Below, one piece after another: positions 45,180-55,835 of a DNA stretch of 64,000 bases (its first letter is position 1; every line of letters begins with the position of its first letter). The DNA lies in assembly GCF_021530565.1 (NCBI RefSeq), contig NZ_JAKGBI010000002.1, positions 124,001 to 188,000 on the forward strand, given 5' to 3'. Below the pieces are notes generated by a model. It ran no database searches and was not told where the DNA came from. It was given only the letters and a program-made list of their open reading frames with translations. The stretch is from Pseudoalteromonas sp. SMS1. Lineage in GTDB: Bacteria; Pseudomonadota; Gammaproteobacteria; Enterobacterales; Alteromonadaceae. A program made the position numbers and the translations under genes.

Positions 45180-46150
45180 GCTGATGACCCCATGTTATAT
45201 AGTTGCACCGTGGTCGAAAACACCGTACGTCGATAATTATCAGTAAAGGTATGGACCACTTTATCCGAATCGCTGCCCAACGTATAAGTTTGGTTTTTTA
45301 GTGTAATACCAGGATCTGGCTCTAGAGATCTAACCAAGACAATGACTTGAACCGTCAATACACCTTCGGAACGCTCCCAGTCACTTGCCGTCATATCCAC
45401 AACACTGCGGTAACTGTCTACTCTGCTATCGCCGTCGATATCAATACCAAACAAGTAGCGAATATCTTCCACGCCCTCAATGACCGTTTCGGTTGTCATA
45501 TCACCATTAACGGTTAATCGCTTTCTTCTTAAAACGGGGACCGTAAGCGCTTTATTGTCTATCGTAATTTGCTGCTCTTCGATAAAATAGACGTGGTGAC
45601 TGTATGGCCACAACGTGGCGTTTACATTCGGGAGGCCATTAAAATTAGGCCCCGATATAAACTGGGCTTGTTCTTGCTGGGCAATAAAGTAGTACTTGTT
45701 TTGGTCTACCACGTTATCGGTGATTTGATCCCCTTCTAAAAACTTTAGCTGTAGTACTTCGGTATTTTTTTTCGCACCAGTTATGCAACTTAGCGCACTG
45801 CCAGATGATGTGTAATTGGCGTAAATAGGCCTAAAGTTAGTCGGCACTGCATTTGGAAAGCTCCCGTTATTGAGCCCACCAAAACAGTCATCGTTTGGAT
45901 TGGCTGGCCCCGACGAATTGTCTAGACTAAAGCCCTGATCATAAAAGGTGCCCCAAAATCCAATTTGCTCCAGATCTCTGCGCAACAAGGTTAAAGATAA
46001 ACGACCGATCTCTTGAAGCTCTCCAATTGCCATGGTGTCCTTAGTCGTCACCCGCATACTGACATAGGTTGCCACGACACCACCAAGTAAAATCGCCCCA
46101 ATAAAGAGGGATATTAATATCTCAACTAGTGTAAAACCACGTTGACGCAT
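45173..46150 (-). CDS. pilW: type IV pilus minor pilin PilW
   Basis: 325 aa from ATG 46150, which follows the pilV stop by one base and has GGAGT overlapping that stop. Leader MRQRG then FTLVEILISLFIGAILLGGVVATYVSMR; a long C-terminal domain typical of PilW (ELQEIGRLSLTLLRRDLEQIGFWG, RSLEPDPG). An 18-residue upstream extension in frame is not pilin-like and is rejected. Overlaps pilX by seven bases. Confidence 0.88.
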   Translation of the reverse strand: MRQRGFTLVEILISLFIGAILLGGVVATYVSMRVTTKDTMAIGELQEIGRLSLTLLRRDLEQIGFWGTFYDQGFSLDNSSGPANPNDDCFGGLNNGSFPNAVPTNFRPIYANYTSSGSALSCITGAKKNTEVLQLKFLEGDQITDNVVDQNKYYFIAQQEQAQFISGPNFNGLPNVNATLWPYSHHVYFIEEQQITIDNKALTVPVLRRKRLTVNGDMTTETVIEGVEDIRYLFGIDIDGDSRVDSYRSVVDMTASDWERSEGVLTVQVIVLVRSLEPDPGITLKNQTYTLGSDSDKVVHTFTDNYRRTVFSTTVQLYNMGSSAW

Positions 46151-46151
46151 A

Positions 46152-46703
46152 TTAACTCCGAACCAACACAAAACTGGAAATAGAGACAAGCCTGCGGTAG
46201 TCATCTTTTGTGCCGCAATTAATGGCTGTGGTGGTGTTATTTGCTTTGATTGCTTGCCTGCCGACCCAAGTTACCGTAACAGTGACATCGAATCCATCAC
46301 CGTCTCTAACCGGTGAAATACATACGGTTGTATCATCCAAAGAACCTGTATTTTCTTTTGCTCTGATAGCTTGTTTCCACTGCTCTTTATCAAGATTAGC
46401 AATCGCCAAGTTAGTACAAAAGCTAGAGAAACAAGTTAAATCTGTAGTAAGTTGCGTGTCACTGGTAAATGTGCCACCGTAGTGATCAATGAGGTCAGGT
46501 GTATCGTTAGAGCGTATCCGCTGCATAATATCACCCGCGAGCGCTACCGCAGCAGCGCGTTGCATAGAATCAAAGCTGGCTTGTTTTGCCTTTGCTTGCA
46601 GCGCTACCGCACCCAATAACCCAAAACTCAGCACCATAAAGGCTATCACAACCTCTAACAGGGTGAAGCCAGCTTGGTTAAATTTTGGAAACGATCTACT
46701 CAT
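46152..46703 (-). CDS. pilV: type IV pilus minor pilin PilV
   Basis: 183 aa. Leader MSRSFPKFNQAG, then FTLLEVVIAFMVLSFGLLGAVALQAKAKQASFDSMQRAAAVALAGDIMQRIRSN, a clear PilV N-terminus. First gene of pilV-W-X-Y1-E on this strand. The upstream gap carries a possible promoter and direct repeats (46779-46801) next to a LytTR regulator gene. Confidence 0.88.
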   Translation of the reverse strand: MSRSFPKFNQAGFTLLEVVIAFMVLSFGLLGAVALQAKAKQASFDSMQRAAAVALAGDIMQRIRSNDTPDLIDHYGGTFTSDTQLTTDLTCFSSFCTNLAIANLDKEQWKQAIRAKENTGSLDDTTVCISPVRDGDGFDVTVTVTWVGRQAIKANNTTTAINCGTKDDYRRLVSISSFVLVRS

Positions 46704-46778
46704 GAAAAAAACTCAGTCTATGCACTACTATATATAGTATCGATTTTTTTCACTAACCAAACACCAACGTGATTAAAC

Positions 46779-46801
46779 GGTCAATCAATGTGGGTCAATG
46801 G
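46779..46801 (-). promoter_or_regulatory. direct repeats upstream of pilV, possible LytTR operator
   Basis: TCAATG occurs at 46785-46790 and 46795-46800, one helical turn apart, with a further GTCAAT at 46780. This sits immediately after the LytTR regulator stop and about 80-95 bp before pilV. LytTR proteins bind short direct repeats; the assignment is inference. Confidence 0.3.
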
Positions 46802-47476
46802 TTAATACAGTGATTTTAAACTTGAGTATGCCCTGCGGCTCACGATTACAGGCTCATCGACGCCCTCTAAAACAACTTTATGTGTCCCTGCCACACTTTC
46901 TAATTTTACGATGCTTTCCTTTTTCACGATGGTATTTCGGTGTACTTGAACAAAGTGTGTCGGATAATCTGCCAACAGCTTTTTCAAAGGGATATCAATG
47001 AGTGCGTCCCCTTTTCCGAAGTAAATGTGTGTATACCTATCATCAGTTTGAGCCACAATAATATCTGCAACATTGACCCATCGAATATCATGGCCAACTT
47101 GAAACTGAAGTTTGGCTAAGTCATTGGGGAAAATATGAGTCAATAGCTCTGCTAATTGCTGCTGATCGATTGGTTTAACTAGATACCCCGATGCATATAC
47201 TTGGTATGCCTTCAATGCGTGTTCAGGGTAGGCCGTGACGTAAATTAATTTAACATCAGGATGTGCAGTACGTAAATGTCGACCTAATTCAATACCATCC
47301 ATGCCCGGCATAGAAATATCCAAAACGACTAAATCAGGTTGGTTGTGTTCAGCTAACTCAATGGCTTGCTGACTATTAGCAGCTTCTCCAACACATTCAA
47401 AAGCCTCATACTCACTAATTAACCGCCTAACCCTGCGTCTTGCAATTGGTTCGTCATCAACGACCAGATATTTCAT
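46802..47476 (-). CDS. LytTR-family response regulator (AlgR-like)
   Basis: 224 aa. Receiver about 1-118 with VVDDEP, phospho-acceptor D53 in VVLDISMP and K105-region VKPID; LytTR DNA-binding domain about 125-224 (VNVADIIVAQTDDRYTHIYF ... FVQVHRNTIVKKESIV ... VSRRAYSSLKSLY). The layout equals Pseudomonas AlgR, which activates the fimU-pilVWXY1Y2E operon. Here the gene lies directly upstream of pilV and overlaps its kinase gene by 20 bases. Control of the pilins is inference. Confidence 0.88.
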   Translation of the reverse strand: MKYLVVDDEPIARRRVRRLISEYEAFECVGEAANSQQAIELAEHNQPDLVVLDISMPGMDGIELGRHLRTAHPDVKLIYVTAYPEHALKAYQVYASGYLVKPIDQQQLAELLTHIFPNDLAKLQFQVGHDIRWVNVADIIVAQTDDRYTHIYFGKGDALIDIPLKKLLADYPTHFVQVHRNTIVKKESIVKLESVAGTHKVVLEGVDEPVIVSRRAYSSLKSLY

Positions 47477-48497
47477 TCAAAGCTCCTAGTGGCAACTTCA
47501 CTATGGTAGAGAATCTACCACTTTTTTGCGATGTGTTCAAAGTTGCTTCAGAGCCATAGTAAATCAGTAAGCGGCGCTTTATATTTTCTAACGCAATACC
47601 CTGACCGGATCGAGACCTAGACTGTTCATTATAGGGATTAACTACCTTAATTAATAACTTACTTTCATCTTGCGCAATATTAATATCGATACTTCCTCCA
47701 CTGACTAAAGGTTCAATGCCATGTACCACAGCATTTTCTACAAGTGGTTGAATAATTAACGCGGGCACCATGACATTTAAGTTTATTTCATCCACTTGCC
47801 AGCTGACATTCAAGCGATGCTCAAACCGATACTTTTCTATCGCCAAATACCCTTTTGTCAGGGAGATCTCCTGAGCCAACCGGTGCTTCTTGCCACTTGC
47901 AAAGGCCACCTGCATCAACTTTGCCATAGTTAAAGCGGCCTCTTCGGCATCGTCCGGGTTTTCATGGCACAATTCCGCCAATGTATTTAATGCATTGTGT
48001 AAAAAGTGTGGCCGGATCCGCGCTTGCAAGGCCTCAAGCTCTGCATTAGCGGCATGCGCGATCGTATTTAAATTATCAATGTAAATTGCCATAAAATGCA
48101 GTAATAAAATCACCACAAACCCACATATTGCACTATTGTTAAGTACAAATTGCCAATCTAACGGAAAAACTGGGGAAAAAACGGAATACTGCACCAATAT
48201 GCTCGTGAAGAAGCACACTGATTGAAATGACAGTAATACTGTGCCTAATTCTATTTTGAAGGTAAGTTTTTTAAAAAGTCTAGCCGCTAAGGCAATAAGA
48301 GCCAACGTAATAAATGCATTGGCATGAGTGAACAGACTCACTAACCCTAAGCTGAGCCAAAAGTCTTTGCCACTGGAAAGTGTGTAGATAAAGGCGACGG
48401 CTTGCGAGCCGATGATCATTGCTAGGATGCCTCGCTCCGAAAGCATCGCCTTTAGTAAACCATGGTCAATTGTCGACGAATTAACCCATGGAGTCAT
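47457..48497 (-). CDS. LytS/FimS-type membrane histidine kinase
   Basis: 346 aa. About four membrane helices in residues 20-140, then the His_kinase domain: IRPHFLHNALNTLAELC with H164 as the likely phospho-site, followed by an ATPase domain (N box QPLVENAVVHG, G box SGQGIALENIKRRL). It starts four bases after the ispH stop and overlaps the LytTR regulator, so kinase and regulator may be read from the ribF-ispH transcript as well as from their own promoter. Resembles AlgZ/FimS but keeps a recognisable N and G box. Confidence 0.87.
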   Translation of the reverse strand: MTPWVNSSTIDHGLLKAMLSERGILAMIIGSQAVAFIYTLSSGKDFWLSLGLVSLFTHANAFITLALIALAARLFKKLTFKIELGTVLLSFQSVCFFTSILVQYSVFSPVFPLDWQFVLNNSAICGFVVILLLHFMAIYIDNLNTIAHAANAELEALQARIRPHFLHNALNTLAELCHENPDDAEEAALTMAKLMQVAFASGKKHRLAQEISLTKGYLAIEKYRFEHRLNVSWQVDEINLNVMVPALIIQPLVENAVVHGIEPLVSGGSIDINIAQDESKLLIKVVNPYNEQSRSRSGQGIALENIKRRLLIYYGSEATLNTSQKSGRFSTIVKLPLGALNEISGR

Positions 48498-48500
48498 GAT

Positions 48501-49430
48501 TTACCTCAGTTCCACAGGAACGGCAAACACCACATTTTCTTCTTGACCCGGGTTTTCAACAACGGTTGTACCACCTAGGTCTTTTAAGTGCGAAATAACC
48601 TGCTGAACCAAGACCTCTGGAGCAGATGCGCCAGCTGTCACCCCTACGCGTTCAACATTGTCAAACCATTGTGATGAAATGCTTTTCGCATCGTCGATTA
48701 AGTGTGCTTGCGTGCCCATTTTGTCAGCCAACTCACGCAATCGATTGGAGTTTGAGCTATTTTTAGCCCCCACGACAAGTAGCAAGTCAACTTTATCAGC
48801 CAAATCACGAACGGCATCTTGACGATTTTGTGTTGCGTAGCAGATATCATCTTTACGAGGCCCATGAATTTCAGGAAACTTTTCACGAAGCGCTTCGATC
48901 ACATCCGCAGTGTCATCAACAGATAAGGTTGTTTGACTGCAGTAAAACAAGTTACTGGGCTGTTTAACTTCAAGAGACGCAACATCGTCAGGAGTTTCAA
49001 CCAAATAAATTCCACCAGCGGCGTTATCGTACTGCCCCATAGTCCCTTCAACTTCAGGGTGGCCATGGTGACCAATCAAAATACACTCCGTGCCCTTACG
49101 GCTTGCTCGGGTAACTTCCATATGTACTTTTGTCACTAAAGGACAAGTTGCATCAAATACTTTGAGCTCTCGCCTTTTAGCCTCTCTTCTCACCTCTTGG
49201 GAGACGCCATGCGCGCTAAAGATCACAATACTGTCATCTGGTACCTGATGTAATTCCTCAACAAATACCGCGCCTCTGGCGCGTAATCCATCGACGACAT
49301 ACTTATTGTGTACTACCTCATGACGCACATATATCGGCTTTTCAAAAATATCCAAAGCACGCTCAACAATGCTGATAGCTCTGTCTACACCTGCGCAAAA
49401 GCCACGCGGGTTTGCCAACAATATTTCCAT
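48501..49430 (-). CDS. ispH: 4-hydroxy-3-methylbut-2-enyl diphosphate reductase
   Basis: Last step of the MEP isoprenoid pathway, an iron-sulfur enzyme. 309 aa with the three cluster cysteines in [25 protein letters not shown] and [11 protein letters not shown], the [10 protein letters not shown] motif and SSNSNRL. Its ATG overlaps the fkpB stop (TGATG). Part of ribF-ileS-lspA-fkpB-ispH. Confidence 0.97.
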   Translation of the reverse strand: MEILLANPRGFCAGVDRAISIVERALDIFEKPIYVRHEVVHNKYVVDGLRARGAVFVEELHQVPDDSIVIFSAHGVSQEVRREAKRRELKVFDATCPLVTKVHMEVTRASRKGTECILIGHHGHPEVEGTMGQYDNAAGGIYLVETPDDVASLEVKQPSNLFYCSQTTLSVDDTADVIEALREKFPEIHGPRKDDICYATQNRQDAVRDLADKVDLLLVVGAKNSSNSNRLRELADKMGTQAHLIDDAKSISSQWFDNVERVGVTAGASAPEVLVQQVISHLKDLGGTTVVENPGQEENVVFAVPVELR

Positions 49431-49870
49431 CAGTTATGAACCTCTAAGATGTCAACCTCAAATGTAACCACTTGCCCAGCCAATGGGTGGTTGAAGTCAA
49501 CCGTCACCGAGTCTCCAGCCACTTCTCGAATCAACCCAGGTAATTCAGTACCATCCGGCTGAGTAAATGCAATAATGCTGCCTACTTCAGCTGGCGTATC
49601 AGTGCCAAACTTCGTTCTATCTAAATAGTAGATGTTATCCGGGTTTGGCATGCCAAAGGCGTCTTCTGGCTGCAACTCAAAAGATTTATTGTCGCCTTCT
49701 TTTAAACCCAACAGGCAATTTTCAAAGTTTTCTGTGAGGCTTCCATCTCCCATAAATAGCTTAGCAGGTTTGTTATTCACCTTTGTTGAATCAGCAGCAG
49801 AACCGTCTTCCAACTTAATCGAGTAATGAAATAACACTTCTGATTTTGGGCCTATGGCTTGTTCACTCAC
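49430..49870 (-). CDS. fkpB: FKBP-type peptidyl-prolyl isomerase (SlpA/FkpB)
   Basis: 146 aa SlyD/SlpA-like isomerase: [43 protein letters not shown] (the IF-domain flank) and [18 protein letters not shown]. It lacks the metal-binding His-rich tail of SlyD. Overlaps lspA by four bases (ATGA) and ispH by one. Confidence 0.94.
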   Translation of the reverse strand: MSEQAIGPKSEVLFHYSIKLEDGSAADSTKVNNKPAKLFMGDGSLTENFENCLLGLKEGDNKSFELQPEDAFGMPNPDNIYYLDRTKFGTDTPAEVGSIIAFTQPDGTELPGLIREVAGDSVTVDFNHPLAGQVVTFEVDILEVHN

Positions 49871-50373
49871 GCTTTTGTCTCCCGAGTATCACTCTTGTCA
49901 CCGAAAAATGCATCAAATAGAAGTAGACCGGCGCCCCCAACAATTGCCATGTCAGCAACGTTAAAAGCGGGATAGTGCCAATCTTTATAGTAAAAATGTA
50001 GGAAATCAACAACGTAACCGAGAGTTACTCTGTCGTATAAATTACCTATTGCCCCAGCCAGTACGAGTGAGTAAGCACCACACAGTACCCAGTTGTTAGC
50101 ACGCAAGTTCTTTAACCAAACAACCAATAAAATACTAATTGCGACCGCGATACCACTTAGGAACCATCGCTGCCAACCACCTGCTTCACTTAAAAAGCTA
50201 AATGCAGCGCCATAGTTATGCATGTAGGTAAAGTTAAAAAAAGGTAATAGTTCAATAGACTCGTAAAGCTTCATATTTGCCACGACTAGCGCTTTAGTGC
50301 CAAAGTCTACTGCAAAAAGCAGCAGACTTAACCACAACCACACTAGACCACTACGTTCGGTCAAATTGGTCAC
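49867..50373 (-). CDS. lspA: lipoprotein signal peptidase (signal peptidase II)
   Basis: 168-aa inner-membrane aspartyl protease that cleaves prolipoproteins. Four predicted spans; the conserved blocks NYGAAFSFL, GAIGNLYDRV and VVDFLHFYY...YPAFNVADMAI hold the two catalytic aspartates. Nine bases after ileS. Confidence 0.96.
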   Translation of the reverse strand: MTNLTERSGLVWLWLSLLLFAVDFGTKALVVANMKLYESIELLPFFNFTYMHNYGAAFSFLSEAGGWQRWFLSGIAVAISILLVVWLKNLRANNWVLCGAYSLVLAGAIGNLYDRVTLGYVVDFLHFYYKDWHYPAFNVADMAIVGGAGLLLFDAFFGDKSDTRETKA

Positions 50374-50382
50374 TTAAAACTC

Positions 50383-53211
50383 CTACGCAAACTTGCGTTG
50401 CTCACCTTCACCATCCACGTTTGTAATACAACGACCACACAGCTCAGGGTGTTTATCACTGCTACCTACGTCTTCACTGTGGTGCCAACAGCGATCACAT
50501 TTCGCAGCATCCGTCGCGGCAACTTTAATGAATAAACCGTCGATTTCTGAAGAAACCGCATCTTCAGGCTTGCTTGAAACTACTTCAACATGCGCTTTTG
50601 ATGTAAGTAGGACAAAACGTAGTTCGTCCTCTAAGCCCTGTAGCTTTTCGGCAAGCTCACCGCCCGTATACAACGTCACTTCTGCTTGTAATGTTGCACC
50701 TATCACTTCTTCTTTACGTGCATTTTCCATAACACGGTTCACTTCATCACGCACATTTAACAGTTCTTGCCAGAACGCATTGTCAAACTTACCGCAGGTA
50801 GCGCCTTCAATGCCAGCATACCAGACATCTGTAAATACAAACTCACCACGATCACCAGGTAACACTTCCCAGATCTCTTGCGCTGTGAAGCTTAAAATTG
50901 GCGCCATCCAGCGCGTCATCGCTTCTGCGATATGGTAGAGCGCAGTTTGGCATGAACGTCTTGCGTGGCTGTCGCTCTTTGCAGTGTACTGCCTGTCTTT
51001 GATTACGTCTAAGTAGAAAGAGCCGAGCTCACCGGTGCAGAAATTCATTAGTTTTTGCGTTACAACCAACATTTGGTAATTGTCGTACGCTTCTACGATT
51101 TCATTTTGTAGCTCAGCCGCACGCGCGACAATCCATCTATCCAACTCAACCATCTCTTCAATCGCCACTGAATCAGTCGCAGGATTGAAGCCACTTAAGT
51201 TAGATAGTAGATAGCGACTCGTATTACGGATACGACGGTAACGATCCGCCGAGCGTTTAAAGATTTCGTCTGAAACAGTCATTTCAGCGGTGTAGTCGGT
51301 TGACGCCACCCATAAGCGCAAAATGTCTGCACCAAGCTTGTTCATGATATCTTGTGGAGAAATCACATTACCTAAAGACTTTGACATCTTGCGGCCATTC
51401 TCATCAACGGTGAAACCATGCGTTAACACTTGCTTGTAAGGTGCATGACCATTAATTGCAACAGACGTCATCATAGAAGACATGAACCAACCGCGATGTT
51501 GGTCGGAACCTTCAAGATATAAATCAGCTGGACCCGTTAGCTCTTCACGCGCATCAACAACACACGCGTGCGTTACACCTGAGTCAAACCACACGTCTAA
51601 CGTGTCTTGAACTTTTACGTATTGCTGCGCATCAGCTTCGTTTAACAAGCTACTTGGCTCTAGGTCATACCAAGCTTGAATACCCGATTGATCGACTAAA
51701 TCAGCAACTTGTGCGATTAAGTTTTCTGTGTCCGGGTGAAGGGCGCCAGTATCTTTATCTACAAATAGTGCAATTGGCACACCCCAAGTACGCTGACGAG
51801 AGATACACCAATCTGGTCGGCCTTCAACCATGTTAGCAATGCGGTTTTCACCCCATGCAGGGATCCATTGCGTTTTCTCAATTTCTTGCATTGAGTCTTT
51901 GCGCAGATCCGCTTGATCCATGCTAACAAACCATTGTGGTGTTGCACGGAAAATGATTGGCGTTTTATGTCTCCAACAGTGTGGATAGCTGTGAGTGAGC
52001 GCATGATGGTGCATTAAAGCACCTTTTTCCGTCAATAATTCAATGACGTTTGCATTTGCTTTAAATACGTGCTGACCAGCGAAAATTGGGGTATCCGGTA
52101 AATACACACCATTTGCACCAACTGGGTTAGCCACTTCTAATCCATATGCTTGACCCGCAACAAAGTCTTCTTGACCATGGCCTGGCGCAGTATGAACAAT
52201 ACCAGTACCCGAATCAGTTGTAACGTGCTCACCTAAAATCACAGGAACGTTGAAATCATAGAATGGGTGAGCGACTTCAAGCTTCTCTAACACGTCACCT
52301 TTGCAGTAACCCAGCACGTGATAGTGTTTAAAACCGTAACGGTCTAAGGCATCTTTTACCAACTCAGAACCCAGAACAAGGCGCTGCTCTTTACCTTCGT
52401 CTTCAATTTGAACAAGTGCGTATTCCAAGCCACCATGCACAGCTACAGCACGGTTTGCTGGTAGCGTCCAAGGGGTTGTTGTCCAGATTGCGGTGCTGAT
52501 GCTGCCTGTACCTTCATGCCCTTCAGCGAGTGCAAACGCTTTTTCTACTGCATTTACATCTGTAAATTCAAAACGCACATCAATTGCTGGTGATTGTTTG
52601 TCTTGGTATTCAACTTCTGCCTCAGCAAGCGCTGAACCACAATCTGTACACCAATGAACCGGCTTAGCGCCTTTGTGTAAATGGCCATTTTTGATAATAC
52701 GACCTAATACGCGAATTGCATTCGCTTCAAAGTCATAGTTCATCGTTAAGTAAGGCTTATCCCAATCACCAAACACACCCAATCGTTTGAAATCTGTCTT
52801 CTGACCTTCAACCTGTTTACGTGCATATTCACGGCATTTTTCTCTGAATTCTGCAACAGAGACTTTTTTGCCTGGCTTGCCGACTTTTTTCTCAACTTGT
52901 AGCTCGATCGGTAGACCATGACAGTCCCAACCAGGCACATATGGCGCATCAAAATCAGACAACGTTTTTGATTTGATAATGATGTCTTTCAGAATTTTGT
53001 TTACTGAATGGCCTAGGTGGATATTACCATTGGCATATGGAGGGCCATCATGAAGTATAAATGGCTTTTTACCTTTTTTCGCAATGCGAATTTGACCGTA
53101 TAAGTCTTGTTCATACCATTTTTTTAGCATTTTGGGTTCGCGTTGCGCCAAATTGCCACGCATCGGAAACTGTGTTTCCGGTAAATTTAAAGTATGTTTG
53201 TAATCGCTCAT
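50383..53211 (-). CDS. ileS: isoleucyl-tRNA synthetase
   Basis: 942-aa class I synthetase: HIGH motif in [12 protein letters not shown] near residue 57-68, KMSKS in [10 protein letters not shown] near 605, an editing domain about 180-400 ([25 protein letters not shown]), and a C-terminal zinc knuckle [12 protein letters not shown]...CGRC. Sits between ribF and lspA, the standard gammaproteobacterial order. Confidence 0.98.
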   Translation of the reverse strand: MSDYKHTLNLPETQFPMRGNLAQREPKMLKKWYEQDLYGQIRIAKKGKKPFILHDGPPYANGNIHLGHSVNKILKDIIIKSKTLSDFDAPYVPGWDCHGLPIELQVEKKVGKPGKKVSVAEFREKCREYARKQVEGQKTDFKRLGVFGDWDKPYLTMNYDFEANAIRVLGRIIKNGHLHKGAKPVHWCTDCGSALAEAEVEYQDKQSPAIDVRFEFTDVNAVEKAFALAEGHEGTGSISTAIWTTTPWTLPANRAVAVHGGLEYALVQIEDEGKEQRLVLGSELVKDALDRYGFKHYHVLGYCKGDVLEKLEVAHPFYDFNVPVILGEHVTTDSGTGIVHTAPGHGQEDFVAGQAYGLEVANPVGANGVYLPDTPIFAGQHVFKANANVIELLTEKGALMHHHALTHSYPHCWRHKTPIIFRATPQWFVSMDQADLRKDSMQEIEKTQWIPAWGENRIANMVEGRPDWCISRQRTWGVPIALFVDKDTGALHPDTENLIAQVADLVDQSGIQAWYDLEPSSLLNEADAQQYVKVQDTLDVWFDSGVTHACVVDAREELTGPADLYLEGSDQHRGWFMSSMMTSVAINGHAPYKQVLTHGFTVDENGRKMSKSLGNVISPQDIMNKLGADILRLWVASTDYTAEMTVSDEIFKRSADRYRRIRNTSRYLLSNLSGFNPATDSVAIEEMVELDRWIVARAAELQNEIVEAYDNYQMLVVTQKLMNFCTGELGSFYLDVIKDRQYTAKSDSHARRSCQTALYHIAEAMTRWMAPILSFTAQEIWEVLPGDRGEFVFTDVWYAGIEGATCGKFDNAFWQELLNVRDEVNRVMENARKEEVIGATLQAEVTLYTGGELAEKLQGLEDELRFVLLTSKAHVEVVSSKPEDAVSSEIDGLFIKVAATDAAKCDRCWHHSEDVGSSDKHPELCGRCITNVDGEGEQRKFA

Positions 53212-53235
53212 TTAACTTACTTTCCGTTCGGCTAC

Positions 53236-54162
53236 CTAAATTTTAGAAAATACTGCTTTAGCTGCATCGACGTCCGCTGATATTTGCGTGGTCAGATGCG
53301 CTAATGACTCAAATTTTTGCTCATCTCGAAGCTTATGTAAAAGCTCCACTCTTATAAACTGACCGTAGATATTTTGGTCAAAATCAAACAGGTGTACCTC
53401 AAGTAAAGCACGCTTGCCGTTTAATGTTGGCTTAGTGCCTACGTTAGCTACACCTTTAAAAACTTCATTGTTGATATGGGCATTAACAGCAAAAACCCCT
53501 TGTACCGGGCTAACCTGTCTTTTTAACGCCACATTTGCAGTTCGAAAACCAAGCTCTCGGCCCTTTTTCCAACCATGAATAACGCGTCCAGAAATCGCAT
53601 AAGTATGACCGAGCATTGCATGTGCTCTATTAAGGTCTCCCTCTGCAAGTGCTGCACGAATCAAAGTACTGCTGACTCGACTATTTTGTTGGCGAAAACT
53701 CTGCGTGTCTTTTACATGTACACCGAGCGCATTCCCAATTTCAGAAAGCATCGCAAAGTCGCCTTTACGCGCCTTACCGAATCGAAAATCATCGCCAACA
53801 GTGAGCGCCTTAACGCCCAATTTTTGATACAACACCTCACGTACAAAATACTCAGCTTCTAAGTTTGAAAACTTGTTATTGAAGCTGACACATATAACAC
53901 GGTCTATCCCGATGTCAGCAAGCAGAGTAAGTTTGTCACGTAGTCTGGTTAATCGAGCGGGCGCCTTAGATTTAATAAAAAATTCCTGCGGCTGAGGCTC
54001 AAAAAGCATCACTGTACTTGGCAAGTTGTATTTATCAGCATCGGCTTTCAAACCCTTCAATACTTCAGTATGACCCAAATGTACACCATCAAAATTTCCG
54101 ATGGTTAACACACAACCATAGTGATGTGGCCGAATATTATGGATGCCCCTGATCAATTGCAT
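53236..54162 (-). CDS. ribF: bifunctional riboflavin kinase / FAD synthetase
   Basis: 308 aa. N-terminal FMN adenylyltransferase domain with TIGNFDGVHLGH near residues 21-32 and FDGVHLGH-type nucleotide motif, VGDDFRFGKARKGD; C-terminal flavokinase domain about 185-305 with GRVIHGWKKGRELGFRTANV and ANVGTKPTLNG. Supplies FMN and FAD. First gene of ribF-ileS-lspA-fkpB-ispH, downstream of murJ by about 100 bases. Confidence 0.96.
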   Translation of the reverse strand: MQLIRGIHNIRPHHYGCVLTIGNFDGVHLGHTEVLKGLKADADKYNLPSTVMLFEPQPQEFFIKSKAPARLTRLRDKLTLLADIGIDRVICVSFNNKFSNLEAEYFVREVLYQKLGVKALTVGDDFRFGKARKGDFAMLSEIGNALGVHVKDTQSFRQQNSRVSSTLIRAALAEGDLNRAHAMLGHTYAISGRVIHGWKKGRELGFRTANVALKRQVSPVQGVFAVNAHINNEVFKGVANVGTKPTLNGKRALLEVHLFDFDQNIYGQFIRVELLHKLRDEQKFESLAHLTTQISADVDAAKAVFSKI

Positions 54163-54260
54163 ACAACGAGTGCCTTTTTGCTCGAGTCTTCAAAAAGCCC
54201 GATTATACCCAAGTTACCTAGAAATGCGAGCTATGAACACGTTTCATATTGACCTATTTA

Positions 54261-55835
54261 TTAATCAAGTTGTTGGATTTCTTTAATTGTTGATATTCGG
54301 ACCCCGAAAATAAACATGATTGAAAAATATATCGCCATAGCGACCGCTAACAGTCCACCCAACACGGTAATCTGCATCACAGTATCTTCCCCTTGCCATG
54401 TGAGTTGCTGAGACAACCAATAAACGCTCACAGACATAGTAATTGTTGCGACCAGCGATTTAACTGCAAACCACAAGGTGAAACGAGATACGCGATAAAC
54501 GTTATCTTTACGAAGGGCAAGGTACAGTAACAAAGCGTTGCAGGTGGCCGAAAGTGATGTCGCCAAGGCCAGGCCCAAATAGCCAATAAACGGCGCCAGC
54601 GCCAAATTAAAAACCATATTCAACACCAGCGCTTTTATGCCAATTTTTACAGGGGTTTTGGTATCTTGACGCGCATAGAACCCAGGGGCCAATACTTTAA
54701 TCAACATAAAGCTCACTAGCCCGACACTATATGCTGTAACCCCTTCACTTACCGCAGAGATATTATCTACGTCGCCACTCACAAACTCACCATGGCCAAA
54801 CAAAACAGAAATAATGAGCGGACTTATTACAATCAATCCTCCCATTGCGGGTATGCCTAACAGCAAAACAAATCGCACCCCCCAATCCATTGTTTTCTGA
54901 AAGTCTTCTAATTTCTCATTGGCATGAAGCTTAGACAAAGTAGGCAGAATAACGGTTGCAATGGCAATCCCGAATAACCCCAATGGAAATTCAATCAATC
55001 GATCTGAGTAATAGAGCCACGCAATAGAACCGGTCATAAGCGCCGCTGCGATAATCGTGTCAAGTAGCAGGTTAATTTGGCTCACAGAGACTCCAAAAAT
55101 TGCAGGTAACATCAATTTGCGAACTTTGACGACATTGGGCGCATGCCATGCAAAAGATGGCTTTGAGAGCATGCCTAATTTGGCTAAAAACGGCAGTTGA
55201 AATATGAGCTGAACTAAACCACCGATGAACACGCCAATCGCCAATGCATAAGCCCCCTGTTCGAATTGATCGTGTAGAAAAATGGCGGAACTTATCACAC
55301 ACACATTCAATAATACCGGCGTGAATGCAGCCACAGAAAAGCGGTTATATACATTGAGTACCGCACCACATAGTGCAACCAAAGAAATAAACAGCAAATA
55401 GGGTATGGTAAATTTGAGCAATTGGCTGGCCAAAGTAAATTTTCCAGCATTTTCACCGCCTTGCCACCAATCGATAAACCAAGTCGTACCGAACAAAGCC
55501 GCGATAACCGGTGACCCAATAACCCCGATGAGGGTAACAACGAGCAAAATAGTGCCCAGTGTCCCAGCAGCTTGCGCAACAAACAACCTAACTTGGTCAT
55601 CACCGTGCTTCTCTTTAATTTCTGACAACACGGGAATAAAGGCCTGCGCAAACGCACCTTCGGCAAACAAACGCCTAAAAAAATTAGGGATGCGATTTGC
55701 AAACAAAAATACATCGGCTGCGAGCCCCGCTCCCAGTAAGTTTGCTACAACCGCATCACGTACCAATCCCAATATTCGAGACAACATAGTCATGGCACTG
55801 ACTATCATGCCAGACTTAAACAACCCTTTTGCCAC
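54261..55835 (-). CDS. murJ: lipid II flippase MurJ
   Basis: 524 aa with about 14 predicted membrane helices (MOP superfamily). The start SGMIVSAMTMLSRILGLVRDAVVANLLGAG and FRRLFAEGAFAQAFIPVLSE are the family hallmarks; GFYARQDTKTPVKI also conserved. Moves lipid II across the inner membrane for peptidoglycan synthesis. The order rpsT-murJ-ribF-ileS matches Pseudomonas and E. coli. Confidence 0.96.
   Translation of the reverse strand: MAKGLFKSGMIVSAMTMLSRILGLVRDAVVANLLGAGLAADVFLFANRIPNFFRRLFAEGAFAQAFIPVLSEIKEKHGDDQVRLFVAQAAGTLGTILLVVTLIGVIGSPVIAALFGTTWFIDWWQGGENAGKFTLASQLLKFTIPYLLFISLVALCGAVLNVYNRFSVAAFTPVLLNVCVISSAIFLHDQFEQGAYALAIGVFIGGLVQLIFQLPFLAKLGMLSKPSFAWHAPNVVKVRKLMLPAIFGVSVSQINLLLDTIIAAALMTGSIAWLYYSDRLIEFPLGLFGIAIATVILPTLSKLHANEKLEDFQKTMDWGVRFVLLLGIPAMGGLIVISPLIISVLFGHGEFVSGDVDNISAVSEGVTAYSVGLVSFMLIKVLAPGFYARQDTKTPVKIGIKALVLNMVFNLALAPFIGYLGLALATSLSATCNALLLYLALRKDNVYRVSRFTLWFAVKSLVATITMSVSVYWLSQQLTWQGEDTVMQITVLGGLLAVAMAIYFSIMFIFGVRISTIKEIQQLD

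Noticed and set aside
50393..50938. 181-aa ORF on + inside ileS
   Set aside because: Antisense shadow of the ileS 3' end; composition (Ser/Pro-rich) is that of a reverse frame.
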